DNA from: Clostridia bacterium
GTDB taxonomy: Bacteria; Bacillota; Clostridia; Christensenellales; Borkfalkiaceae
Direction of reading: 5' to 3'
DNA length: 64,000 nucleotides
Assembly: GCA_900770945.1 (NCBI GenBank)
Contig: CAAGME010000040.1
Span: 23,122-87,121 of the forward strand
Part shown: positions 17,535 to 25,842 of the stretch, piece after piece
Layout of the letters: the number at the start of each line of letters is the position of its first letter
Numbering within the stretch: position 1 is the stretch's first letter
Position numbers and translations under genes: made by a program
The notes under the pieces: model-generated
The model's input: the letters and a program-made list of their open reading frames with translations, nothing else
Database searches by the model: none
Told to the model about the DNA's origin: nothing

Positions 17535-18224
17535 ATGAAAAAGCTTATTACGGTATTCGGTGATTCGATAGGAAAGGGAATAATGACGGACGGCGAAAAG
17601 TTGTTTTTCGGTACGGGAGCAGTCGATATTTTAAAGGGAGAGTACGATTTGAAGATCGAAAACAAGTCCGCTTACGGACAGTCGTTGAAAAGAATTATGG
17701 CGCGCGAAGAAATAGATAAGTACTATCAAACGGCGACAGCGGATAAAAGCGAGAGGGTTGCCGTTCTCGAACTGGGCGGAAACGACGCGGACTTCGATTG
17801 GAAAAAAGTTGCGGCAGACCCTAAGGGCGAACACACTTCAAAAACCACGCCGGAAGAATTTTTTTCGCTCTATAAATCCGCGCTTGAAAAATTGTCCTTT
17901 TATTGCGAAAAAGTTTACGTTTGCTCGCTCGTGCCGGTAGAAAGCGGAAGATTTTTTAAAAACGTTATATCGCGTACGGCGGACGGCAATAAAGTTCTGG
18001 AATATTTTAACGGCGACGTTAATACCGTGTATCGTCATCAGGAAATAATGAACAACCTCGTTGTGCGCGCGGCGGATTCGAAAGGTTACGAGGTAATCGA
18101 TTTAAGGTATGCGTTTTTAAAAAGCCTCGATTTTTCTTCGCTCATGTGCCTTGACGGAATACACCCGAACGCAAACGGACAAAAGCTCATCGCTTCCTCT
18201 TGCCGCCGCTTTGCCGCCGTGTAA
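17535..18224 (+). CDS. SGNH/GDSL-family hydrolase
   Basis: 229 residues from ATG 17535; the GAGGTG site fits this start better than the GTG it contains. Block I FGDSIGKG has the nucleophilic Ser, block III GGNDADFDW the oxyanion Asn, and block V LDGIHPNANG the Asp-His pair. There is no signal peptide, so it is a cytoplasmic esterase, lipase or thioesterase-like enzyme of unknown substrate. It has its own promoter. Confidence 0.85.
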   Translation: MKKLITVFGDSIGKGIMTDGEKLFFGTGAVDILKGEYDLKIENKSAYGQSLKRIMAREEIDKYYQTATADKSERVAVLELGGNDADFDWKKVAADPKGEHTSKTTPEEFFSLYKSALEKLSFYCEKVYVCSLVPVESGRFFKNVISRTADGNKVLEYFNGDVNTVYRHQEIMNNLVVRAADSKGYEVIDLRYAFLKSLDFSSLMCLDGIHPNANGQKLIASSCRRFAAV

Positions 18225-18276
18225 CAAAAACGCATTTTAATCTCGCGGCTCGGCTCTTTATTGACGGGCAAAAAGC

Positions 18277-18305
18277 TTGATTTAGCGTGAAATTTGTGGT
18301 AAAAT
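18277..18305 (+). promoter_or_regulatory. Promoter of pepF
   Basis: TTGATT, 17-base spacer, TAAAAT; the start codon follows at 18328. Confidence 0.7.
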
Positions 18306-18327
18306 AAAAAGAAAAAGGATTTTTGCC

Positions 18328-20106
18328 ATGGATTATCGTTGGGACTTGTCCGTTTTGTACGACGGGATTGACACCGAAAAATATCATATAGACGAAAAAC
18401 AGCTTTCCGAGTTTGTTTCAAAGCTTGTTTCGTTGTCCGAAAAAACAGGGAAAATTGCCGATAACGAACTTATAGACGGGTATTTAAGAATAAACGAGCA
18501 GCTTACCTTAACGGAAGCAAGGTTGTTTTCTTATCTTAATTTGCGTTTTGCGACAAATTCCGACGACCTCGAAGCGAAAAGTCAATTCGGAAAAATAATA
18601 AGCGTTGCGAACGAAGCCGCCGAACCCGAAGCGGTAATCGAAGCATATATCGGAAAGATTGAAAACTTGGACGAGCTTATCGCAGAAAACGAGTTTTTTG
18701 CTCAATACGCATATTTACTTAAAAACCTGAAGCGTGACGCGAAGTATCTTTTAAAGGGCGGCGAAGAAAACATTCTCGCAAAAACCGACGTTTATTCCGG
18801 GCAGGCTTGGAGCGATTTGCAAACGACGCTCACTTCTTCCTTAAAAATCCCTTTCAACGGTGAAATTTTAACCCTGTCGGACATAAGGAACCTTGCCTAC
18901 GACAAGGACGAAAACGTAAGGAAAGCCGCGTACGAAGCGGAACTCAAAGCATACGACAACATAAAAGAATCGGTCGCTTTCTGTTTAAACAGTATCAAAA
19001 TGCAAGCGATAACGGAAGCCGAACTTAGAGGTTATTCTTCCGTCGAGGACAAAACGCTTAAAAATTCACGCGTGAAAAAGGAAACGCTCGACGCGCTTTT
19101 AAAAGCCATCGAAAAATCATTGCCGACGTTCAGGCGGTATTTTAAAAAAAAAGCTCAAATTTTAGGCGATAAAAACGGGCTACCTTGGTACGACTTGTTC
19201 GCGCCCGTATCTTGCGGAGAAGAAGAGCAGACGTTTACGCCCGAAAGCGCGAGGGATTATCTTGTCAAGGTCTTTTCGCCCGTAGATAAAGAGCTTGCCG
19301 ACATGATAGAGGATGCTTTCGACAATAGATGGATAGATTTTTACCCGCGCGCCGGAAAAACGGGCGGGGCGTTTTGCATGGAACTTTTAGAGCAGAAGCA
19401 GTCGAGAGTGCTTACTAACTTCGGCGGAAAGTTTACCGACGTTATGACGCTTGCGCACGAATTGGGGCATGCCTATCATAACCTCAACCTTTATTTTAAT
19501 CCGCCGCTTGCGACCTCGTACTCTATGCCCGTTGCGGAAACGGCGTCAAACTTCAACGAGGTAATCGTGATGGATTACGCGCTTAAAAACGCAAAATCGA
19601 AATCGGAAAAGCTTGCGCTTTTAGAGGGCAAGCTTTCGGACACGGCGCAGATTATTTGCGACATTTACTCGCGTTACCTTTTTGAAAAATCGGTAATCGA
19701 GCAAAGAAAGGAAGTTTTCAACAATGCGGACGGCTTTGCCGAGCAAATGATAAAAGCGCAAAAATCTTCTTACGGCGACGGGCTTGACGAAAACTTTCTG
19801 CACCCGTACATGTGGGTGTGTAAAAGCCATTATTATTCGGCTTCGCTTTCGTTTTATAACTGGCCGTACGCATTCGGCGGGCTTTTTGCGCAGGGGCTTT
19901 TCGCCGAGTATCGTAAGCGCGGGCAGGGGTTTATTCCCGACTACAAAAAAATGCTCAAAAACACTCCCGTTTGCGACGCGGAAGAGGTCGCGAAGATTGC
20001 GGGCGTCGATTTGACGGACGAAAAATTCTGGGACGAAGGATTAGCTTACTTTGAAAACTTAATCGAAGAGTTCTGCTCGCTTGCGGACGAACTTTTTAAT
20101 CTTTGA
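18328..20106 (+). CDS. pepF: Oligoendopeptidase F, M3 family
   Basis: 592 residues, the usual PepF length. The zinc site is HELGH with His377, Glu378 and His381, in the M3 context LAHELGHAYHNLN. It is a cytoplasmic metallopeptidase that degrades short oligopeptides, a sensible partner for the opp importer found later in the window. An AAAGGA site precedes the ATG. The last 21 bases are repeated once just after the stop. Confidence 0.94.
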   Translation: MDYRWDLSVLYDGIDTEKYHIDEKQLSEFVSKLVSLSEKTGKIADNELIDGYLRINEQLTLTEARLFSYLNLRFATNSDDLEAKSQFGKIISVANEAAEPEAVIEAYIGKIENLDELIAENEFFAQYAYLLKNLKRDAKYLLKGGEENILAKTDVYSGQAWSDLQTTLTSSLKIPFNGEILTLSDIRNLAYDKDENVRKAAYEAELKAYDNIKESVAFCLNSIKMQAITEAELRGYSSVEDKTLKNSRVKKETLDALLKAIEKSLPTFRRYFKKKAQILGDKNGLPWYDLFAPVSCGEEEQTFTPESARDYLVKVFSPVDKELADMIEDAFDNRWIDFYPRAGKTGGAFCMELLEQKQSRVLTNFGGKFTDVMTLAHELGHAYHNLNLYFNPPLATSYSMPVAETASNFNEVIVMDYALKNAKSKSEKLALLEGKLSDTAQIICDIYSRYLFEKSVIEQRKEVFNNADGFAEQMIKAQKSSYGDGLDENFLHPYMWVCKSHYYSASLSFYNWPYAFGGLFAQGLFAEYRKRGQGFIPDYKKMLKNTPVCDAEEVAKIAGVDLTDEKFWDEGLAYFENLIEEFCSLADELFNL

Positions 20107-20133
20107 CGTTCTCGGACGAACTTTTCAATCTTT
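20084..20133 (+). repeat. Duplicated 3' end of pepF
   Basis: Two copies of a 21-base sequence (20084-20104 and 20113-20133) differ at one base and are 29 bases apart. The first encodes the PepF C-terminus (ADELFNL), the second lies after the stop, so the end of the gene was duplicated. Confidence 0.8.
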
Positions 20134-20144
20134 AATAAACAGCC

Positions 20145-20546
20145 ATGAAAGAAATTATTACTTACAGTGCGGAAGAAACTTTTTCCGTTGCAAAAGAATA
20201 TGCGAAAACGCTTAAAAAAAACGACGTTGTCTTGTTGAAGGGCGAAATGGGTGCGGGCAAAACGGTTTTTGCGAAAGGCGTTGCGAAAGGACTCGGGATA
20301 GAGGACGAAGTAACTTCCCCGACGTACGCTTACATGAACGACTACGACGGAATACTGTATCATTACGATTGTTACCGCTTATCTTGCGGCGAACAAGCAC
20401 TCGGCTTAGGGCTGACCGACTACTTTGACGCGGGCGGAATTTGCTTAATAGAATGGAGTGAAAATATCTCTTCGGTTCTGCCCGAAAAGGTAAAAACCGT
20501 GACGATAGAGGACATAGGCGAGGGCAAAAGGAGAATAACTTTATGA
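20145..20546 (+). CDS. tsaE: tRNA t6A-modification ATPase TsaE
   Basis: 133 residues with P-loop GEMGAGKT and the SPTYAYMNDY segment of the family. TsaE supplies ATPase activity to the TsaBDE complex that makes N6-threonylcarbamoyladenosine in ANN-decoding tRNAs. It is coupled to tsaB by an ATGA overlap. tsaD, often in the same operon, is not in this window. Confidence 0.93.
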   Translation: MKEIITYSAEETFSVAKEYAKTLKKNDVVLLKGEMGAGKTVFAKGVAKGLGIEDEVTSPTYAYMNDYDGILYHYDCYRLSCGEQALGLGLTDYFDAGGICLIEWSENISSVLPEKVKTVTIEDIGEGKRRITL

Positions 20547-21154
20547 ATTATCTTGCGATTGATACGAGCGGGGATTATTTGTCGGTAGTTCTTAAAATCG
20601 GCGAAAAAACCCATGAATATTTTACTTTTCTTGCGGGGGTTAAGCAGTCGGAAAAGCTAATGGTGGCGATAGAGGAAGCTTTTTCGGCTCTCGACGCAAA
20701 GCCTTCCGATATAGACGTTTTTGCCGCGGTCACGGGTCCGGGGTCTTTCACGGGGATAAGGATAGGCGTTGCCACAATAAAAGGTTTTGCCGACGCGCTG
20801 AATAAAAAAGTTCTCGGCGTAACCGTTTTCGACGCGCTTTCATATACTGAGGTAGAAGGCAAAATTCTCACGGTAGTGAACGCCAACCACGGCAACTTCT
20901 ACGTTGCGGGCTTTGCGGACGGGAAAGAAAGTTTTGCGCCTAAGTTTGTCTGTGCGACGGAGTTTGAAGAGCTTTTAAAAGAGTATTCGCCGATAGCTTA
21001 CGAAGAAATACCGAACGTTGACGTAAAGGTTGTTTCGGTGAAAGACGGGCTTAAAAAAGCAGTCGAAAAAAACCTGGAAAAAGCGAGCGGCGACACCGAT
21101 TCCGTCAAGCCGTTTTATCTAAGATTATCGCAGGCGGAAGAAGGCAGAAAATGA
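20543..21154 (+). CDS. tsaB: tRNA t6A-modification protein TsaB
   Basis: 203 residues of the ASKHA-like fold: N-terminal LAIDTSGDYLSV and the GPGSFTGIRIG loop typical of TsaB. It is the scaffold that pairs with TsaD in t6A synthesis. It overlaps tsaE and rimI by 4 bp each, so the three are translationally coupled. Confidence 0.93.
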   Translation: MNYLAIDTSGDYLSVVLKIGEKTHEYFTFLAGVKQSEKLMVAIEEAFSALDAKPSDIDVFAAVTGPGSFTGIRIGVATIKGFADALNKKVLGVTVFDALSYTEVEGKILTVVNANHGNFYVAGFADGKESFAPKFVCATEFEELLKEYSPIAYEEIPNVDVKVVSVKDGLKKAVEKNLEKASGDTDSVKPFYLRLSQAEEGRK

Positions 21155-21585
21155 TTATCCGCGAGTGGAAAATTGCCGATAACGAAGTTATAGAGGGGCT
21201 TGAGAGGGAATGTTTTAAAACGCCCTGGACAAAAGAAATGCTCGACGGCTCGTTTACGCTTAACAACTTTAAGGGTTTTATCGCGGACGAAAACGGCGTG
21301 ATAGCAGGTTACGTCGGCGTGATTTACGACGATTGGGACGGCGAAATTTTAAACGTCGCCGTGAAAAAAAGCGAAAGGCGAAAAGGTTACGGCAAAACTT
21401 TGATGCAATGCGCGCTTGATTTTTTAAAGGAAAAGGGCAAAGAAAACGTCTTTTTGGAGGTAAGAAGAAGCAACCTTGCCGCGCAAAACCTTTACTTTTC
21501 GCTCGGGTTTACAAAAATAGGCGAAAGAAAAAAATATTACGAAAATACGGAAGATGCGTTCGTGCTTGGAAAAAAGCTGAGGTAA
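21151..21585 (+). CDS. rimI: RimI-type GNAT N-acetyltransferase
   Basis: 144 residues with the acetyl-CoA motif RRKGYGKTL and the tail NLAAQNLYFSLGFTKIGERKKYY. RimI acetylates the N-terminus of ribosomal protein S18 in enterobacteria; in Firmicutes the substrate is less certain. The tsaE-tsaB-rimI order is standard. Confidence 0.88.
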   Translation: MIIREWKIADNEVIEGLERECFKTPWTKEMLDGSFTLNNFKGFIADENGVIAGYVGVIYDDWDGEILNVAVKKSERRKGYGKTLMQCALDFLKEKGKENVFLEVRRSNLAAQNLYFSLGFTKIGERKKYYENTEDAFVLGKKLR

Positions 21586-21611
21586 AACTTATAGAATTCG
21601 TCTTTAACGGT

Positions 21612-22301
21612 ATGTTCGTAACCGTAGTAGGAGAAGGCGAAAGCCTTCTTTTTCTTCCCGGTTTTTTATGCGGAAAGGAAATATTCAACAAACAGATAGC
21701 GTACTTTTCGCGTTTTTACAAGGTCATCGCGCCGTCGCTCCCGGGGTTCGGAGGGTCGAAATTTAACGGCGAAACGACGATCGGCGATTACGCAAAAAAA
21801 GTTTCCGAGCTTGTCGACGAGTTCTCGGACGGAAAAGTCAACATCGTGGCGCACTCCTTCGGCGCAAGAATCGTTTTAAAGCTTTTGCCCGACGAAAGGG
21901 TTGATAAAATAATAATAACGGGCGGCGCGGGCTTGAAGCCTAAACGCAAAATAAGCTATTATTTCAAGGTCTTAAAGCACAAAATAAAGCGAAAATTGGG
22001 GTTTGACGTATCCGACGACGGGTCGGCGGATTATAAGCTTTTACCACTTGATATGAAGAAAACGTTCGTCAACGTGGTGAACGAACATTTGGATTATAAG
22101 CTAAAAGAAATCGATAACAAAACGTTACTTTTATGGGGCGAAAAGGATACGGAAACGCCGCTTTATATGGGGAAACGGTTTAAAAAAGGGCTGAAAAATT
22201 CCGAGCTTGTTATAATAAAAAACGCAGGGCATTTCGCCTTTTTAAGCTGCCCCGCAACGTTCAATTTTCTCGTTAAGGATTTTTTGAAAAATGACGGATA
22301 A
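21612..22301 (+). CDS. Alpha/beta-hydrolase
   Basis: 229 residues from ATG 21612. The catalytic triad is readable: Ser in AHSFGAR, Asp in GEKDTETP and His in NAGHFAFL. The ATG has no ribosome site; in frame upstream lie codons for IEFVFNG, which resemble the normal first strand of such enzymes, and a GAGGT site sits 8 bases before an ATA codon at 21591, so translation may start there. It is a cytoplasmic esterase-like enzyme of unknown substrate and overlaps the next gene by 11 bp. Confidence 0.8.
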   Translation: MFVTVVGEGESLLFLPGFLCGKEIFNKQIAYFSRFYKVIAPSLPGFGGSKFNGETTIGDYAKKVSELVDEFSDGKVNIVAHSFGARIVLKLLPDERVDKIIITGGAGLKPKRKISYYFKVLKHKIKRKLGFDVSDDGSADYKLLPLDMKKTFVNVVNEHLDYKLKEIDNKTLLLWGEKDTETPLYMGKRFKKGLKNSELVIIKNAGHFAFLSCPATFNFLVKDFLKNDG

Positions 22302-23946
22302 ATCGACTTATAGCGTGACTTTTGCTCTTATTTTCATCGTTTTTTGTTGCGTTTTTTGCGCTTTTATAAACGCGCTTAAAGCTAAAAAAGAATTGGCGAT
22401 TATGCAAAGAAGCGGGTACAAATTAAGCGGTTATTTTTCTTGGCTTTTCAAAAAAGGTAAGCGCAGAATTTTAAAACGCATTTATTTATTATCTTTCGCG
22501 CAAATTCTTGTTGTGCTTTGCTCGGCGCTCTCTACTGCAAAACTAAATTTTTCACCGTTTTTAACGGGCGGAATATATATTGCTTTGTGCGCCTCTGCAT
22601 TGTTTTTCGGTTGCAGAGAAAAGTCAAAAACGCCGTTCGTTTACACTTCGAGGGGCAAAAGGCTTTTTGCGGCGTTTACCGTTTTGCTCACTGCGTTCTC
22701 TCTTGCGCTCGGTACTCTCTGCTTGCCGTTTAAAGGCTTAAAATCAATAAATTATTTGTCGCTTTCGTTTGTCTTTTTACCTATAATTTATGCGATTACG
22801 CCGTTTGCGCTCGTTCTTGCCGCTCTTCTTTTAAGCCCTTTCGAAAAGGCAAACAACAAGCGGTATATTGAAAAAGCGAAAAGGACGCTGCTTGCTCGCC
22901 CCGACTTAATAAGGATTGCGATAACGGGCAGCTACGGCAAAACGACGGTTAAAGAGATGCTCGCTACAATTCTTTCGGAAAAATTTTGCGTGCTATCTAC
23001 TCCCGCATCGTTTAACACGCCGCTCGGAATAGCCAAAACGCTGGAAAAACTTTCGGACAAAACGCAGATTTTTATAGCCGAAGCGGGTGCGAGAAGAAAG
23101 GGCGATATAGCCGAGCTTTGCAAAATAATAGACCCCGATATCGCCGTGATTACGGGGATTGCAAGCCAACATATAGAAACTTTCGGCTCGCTCGACGATA
23201 TTAAAGACGCAAAAGCCGAGATTTTGGAAAGCAAAAACGTGCGCGCGGCGTACTTCCCCGCAGACGACGAGGACGCGCTTTCGCTTAAAGAAAGAGTTTT
23301 TAAGGACGTAAAAACATTTGTCGCGGGCTTCGATAAAACGAAAGCCCCGTATCTTACGGCGGAAAACTTTGTTTTAAGCGGGCAAGGCTCGTCGTTCACG
23401 CTCGTTTTCGGCAATGAAAAAATGCCGATTTTCACTTCGGTTTTGGGTAAGCACAACGTCGGCAATATCCTGCTTGCATGCTCGGTTGCGCTCGGGCTGG
23501 GGTTAAAGCTTGCCGAAGTTGCGGCGGGCGTGGCGCGGATAAAACCCGTAAAACACAGGCTCGAAATCGTAAGAAACGACGACGTTTTGATAATAGATGA
23601 CGCGTATAACAGCAACGAAAAAGGGGCGAAAGCCGCGCTTGAAGTGCTAAAAAGCTTTGACGGCAGAAAAATTCTCGTAACCCCGGGGATTGTGGAAACG
23701 GGCGAAAAGACTTACGAAATAAACTTTTCGCTCGGGTTTGCCGCCGCAACCGTTTGCGATATCGCGGTTTTAGAACAAAGCGACGGAATAAAAGCCGTAT
23801 ACGATGGCTTGATAAAAGGCGGAAAAAGTGACGAGAGTGTGGTTTTTGTAAAAGATTCTTTTGCCGCAAGCGAATATCTGAAAGGAATTTTAAAGCGCGG
23901 CGACAAGGTGCTTTTTGAAAACGACCTCGGCGACGAATATCTTTAA
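22291..23946 (+). CDS. Membrane-tethered MurF-like Mur ligase
   Basis: 551 residues: an N-terminal membrane region with about five hydrophobic segments (residues 8-28, 63-83, 90-110, 125-145, 155-185), then a Mur ligase with P-loop ITGSYGKTT (211-219), a central ATPase domain and a C-terminal binding domain (HRLE and DDAYNSN motifs). MurF adds D-Ala-D-Ala to the UDP-MurNAc-tripeptide; ddl, which makes that dipeptide, follows 63 bases on. Soluble MurF has no membrane part, so this is a variant or a paralog with an altered substrate. Confidence 0.8.
   Translation: MTDKSTYSVTFALIFIVFCCVFCAFINALKAKKELAIMQRSGYKLSGYFSWLFKKGKRRILKRIYLLSFAQILVVLCSALSTAKLNFSPFLTGGIYIALCASALFFGCREKSKTPFVYTSRGKRLFAAFTVLLTAFSLALGTLCLPFKGLKSINYLSLSFVFLPIIYAITPFALVLAALLLSPFEKANNKRYIEKAKRTLLARPDLIRIAITGSYGKTTVKEMLATILSEKFCVLSTPASFNTPLGIAKTLEKLSDKTQIFIAEAGARRKGDIAELCKIIDPDIAVITGIASQHIETFGSLDDIKDAKAEILESKNVRAAYFPADDEDALSLKERVFKDVKTFVAGFDKTKAPYLTAENFVLSGQGSSFTLVFGNEKMPIFTSVLGKHNVGNILLACSVALGLGLKLAEVAAGVARIKPVKHRLEIVRNDDVLIIDDAYNSNEKGAKAALEVLKSFDGRKILVTPGIVETGEKTYEINFSLGFAAATVCDIAVLEQSDGIKAVYDGLIKGGKSDESVVFVKDSFAASEYLKGILKRGDKVLFENDLGDEYL
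22300..22323 (+). repeat. Dispersed 24-bp motif, copy 5
   Basis: AAATCGACTTATAG, CGTG, then ACTTTT, inside the first codons of the Mur ligase gene, again read as STYS. Confidence 0.6.
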
Positions 23947-23954
23947 AACGCCGT

Positions 23955-23978
23955 TAATCGACATATAGACGGACTTTT
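23955..23978 (+). repeat. Dispersed 24-bp motif, copy 6
   Basis: TAATCGACATATAG, ACGG, then ACTTTT, in the gap between the Mur ligase gene and ddl. Confidence 0.6.
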
Positions 23979-24009
23979 GCAAAAGATAAAGTAATTTTGA
24001 AAGGAAAAA

Positions 24010-25140
24010 ATGAAAACAGTACTCGTTGTTTTCGGCGGAACATCCGCCGAAAGGGACATTTCCGTTTTAACGGGAGTTATGACGGCAAATTGCTTGAAGG
24101 GCGGCGAATACTCGCCCGTTGCCTGCTATGTTTCGCCTACGGGCGAATGGTACGCGGGCGAAGCCCTTTTTGACGTAGGTTTTTTTGCCGAGCCGAACTT
24201 TAAAAAGCTTAAACGCGTAACGATGGTCTCGGGCGAAACTTGCCTATATGAAATTAAAAGAGGAAAGCTCAAAAAGTATGCCGATATTACCCTCGCTCTT
24301 AACTGCTTGCACGGCGCGCCGGGCGAGGACGGGAGCTTAGTAGGATACATGAACATGTGCAAAATTCCGATAGCTTCGCCGCCGATGTTTGCTTCCGCGC
24401 TTTCTATGGATAAATCAATTACTTCTTCGCTTCTTAAAAAGCACGGATTTTTAGTGGCGGACGGGTTTAAGGTCGAGAGAAAGGAATTTTATTCTGACGC
24501 GGAAAAAGTGTCGGAAAAAGCAAGAAAAACCGGTTATCCGCTCATTATAAAGCCTGCGTCGAACGGCAGCAGCATAGGCATAAGCGTCGCAAAATGTCGC
24601 GACGAGCTTGTTTTGGCGTTGCGGAAGGCTTTTTTGTACGACGAAAAAGCCGTGGTCGAAAAATATCTTGCGGGCGCAAAGGACGTCAACTGCGCGGCAG
24701 TCGGACTAAGCGACGGCGTAAAGGTGAGCGCGGCGGCGACGCCGAGAAAAAGCGGCGAGTTTTTCTCTTTTGCCGACAAGTATCTTGACGGCGACAAAAT
24801 TTTTGCGGGACAGGAAAAAACAAAGGACATCGACGAGGACGTTTTTGTCGAGGTAAAAAGACTGACTAAAAAAATTTACGAGCTGTTTTCTTTTAGCGGC
24901 ATAGTGCGCGTCGACTATCTTTTGTACGAACATAGGCTTTACGTCAACGAGATAAACGCCGTTCCCGGCTCGCTTTCATATTATCTCTTTTCGGACAAAA
25001 TAAGCGCGTTTACGAAGTTATTGACCGACTTATTGAATTTTACGCTGAAAAAACACGCGCCGGAGGCGAACCTTAAAAAAGATGCCGACGAAAAACTTTC
25101 GTTTAATGAATTCAAAGGCGCGAAAATAAGAAAAACGTGA
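24010..25140 (+). CDS. ddl: D-alanine--D-alanine ligase
   Basis: 376 residues, ATP-grasp family. The N-terminal VVFGGTSAERDISVLTG, the LHGAPGEDG loop, the PASNGSSIGIS segment and the VNEINAVPGS magnesium-binding motif are all present. It makes D-Ala-D-Ala for peptidoglycan in the cytoplasm. An AAAGGA site precedes the ATG, and the upstream MurF-like gene uses its product. Confidence 0.95.
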   Translation: MKTVLVVFGGTSAERDISVLTGVMTANCLKGGEYSPVACYVSPTGEWYAGEALFDVGFFAEPNFKKLKRVTMVSGETCLYEIKRGKLKKYADITLALNCLHGAPGEDGSLVGYMNMCKIPIASPPMFASALSMDKSITSSLLKKHGFLVADGFKVERKEFYSDAEKVSEKARKTGYPLIIKPASNGSSIGISVAKCRDELVLALRKAFLYDEKAVVEKYLAGAKDVNCAAVGLSDGVKVSAAATPRKSGEFFSFADKYLDGDKIFAGQEKTKDIDEDVFVEVKRLTKKIYELFSFSGIVRVDYLLYEHRLYVNEINAVPGSLSYYLFSDKISAFTKLLTDLLNFTLKKHAPEANLKKDADEKLSFNEFKGAKIRKT

Positions 25141-25166
25141 AAAAACGATTGACCGACTAAAAAAAG

Positions 25167-25195
25167 TTTACAAAACGAAAGCGTTATGCTAAAAT
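25167..25195 (+). promoter_or_regulatory. Promoter of RNase P RNA
   Basis: TTTACA, 17-base spacer, TAAAAT, with the RNA starting 6 bases later. Confidence 0.75.
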
Positions 25196-25200
25196 AAAAA

Positions 25201-25548
25201 AGTAACGAGTCGACCGCGCGACTGCGGAAGAGAAATCTTACGAGGAAAGTCCGAGCTTCATAGAGCAGGGTGACGGATAACGTCCGCCGAAGGTGACTTC
25301 CGGGAAAGTGCAACAGAAAAAAACCGCCTTGAAAAAGGTAAGGATGAAAAGGCGAGGTAAAAGCTCACCGGGGAGGAGGTAACTTCTCCCGCCGTGTAAA
25401 CCCCACCCGAAGCAAGATAGGGCGATATCGAATACGGTTGCTCGCCGCGGTATCGCCGTTTTACGTCGCTTGAGTCCGTCGGTAACGGCGGAAGTAGATA
25501 GATAGTCGCGCAAGACAGAACTCGGCTTATAGATCGGCTCGTTACTTT
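25201..25548 (+). ncRNA. rnpB: RNase P RNA
   Basis: The conserved P4 strand and core (GAGGAAAGTCCGAGCTTC near 25242) and the 3' core ACAGAACTCGGCTTATAG (25515-25532) are present, about 270 bases apart. The ends pair as P1: AGTAACGAG (25201-25209) with CTCGTTACT (25538-25546). This catalytic RNA cuts the 5' leader from pre-tRNAs. Whether it is type A or B was not worked out. A promoter precedes it and a terminator follows. Confidence 0.95.
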
Positions 25549-25560
25549 TTTAGCTTTTCG

Positions 25561-25597
25561 CCGCGCTTTAAGGATTGTTTTTTAAGGCGCGGTTTTT
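25561..25597 (+). terminator. Terminator of rnpB
   Basis: CCGCGCTTTAA pairs with TTAAGGCGCGG (one G-T pair), followed by TTTTT. The rest of the gap to 25770 is AT-rich without recognisable features. Confidence 0.75.
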
Positions 25598-25770
25598 GTA
25601 TGCTTTTTTTGTATTTTCTATGCTGATTTTTTGCGTTTTTTTCCGTCTTTTCGTCGGCGAAGAAAATTTTTGAAAGGGGCATTTTTCTTTTTATCAAAAA
25701 AGAAATCCCCGAAAAAAACTTCAATAACAATAAAACGGAAAATTACAAAATAAATTTTTATTCTGTTTAC

Positions 25771-25799
25771 TTGACAAACCGTTGCGCTCATGGTAAAAT
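25771..25799 (+). promoter_or_regulatory. Promoter of the 618-residue lipoprotein gene
   Basis: Perfect TTGACA, 17-base spacer, TAAAAT. A GGAGGA ribosome site lies just before the gene at 25843. Confidence 0.85.
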
Positions 25800-25842
25800 A
25801 CAACTATAAAAGAAGTCGCGAGAAGCGACGAAGGAGGACTGT

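Noticed and set aside
21177..21200. TAACGAAGTTATAG in rimI and TAACGAACTTATAG in pepF as motif copies
   Set aside because: Both are in ordinary coding sequence (DNEVIEG, DNELIDG) and lack the complete (A/G)CTTTT half, so they are probably chance.
25515..25532. CGGCTTATAG in rnpB as another copy of the dispersed motif
   Set aside because: This is the conserved 3' core of RNase P RNA, and the CTTTT half of the motif is missing.
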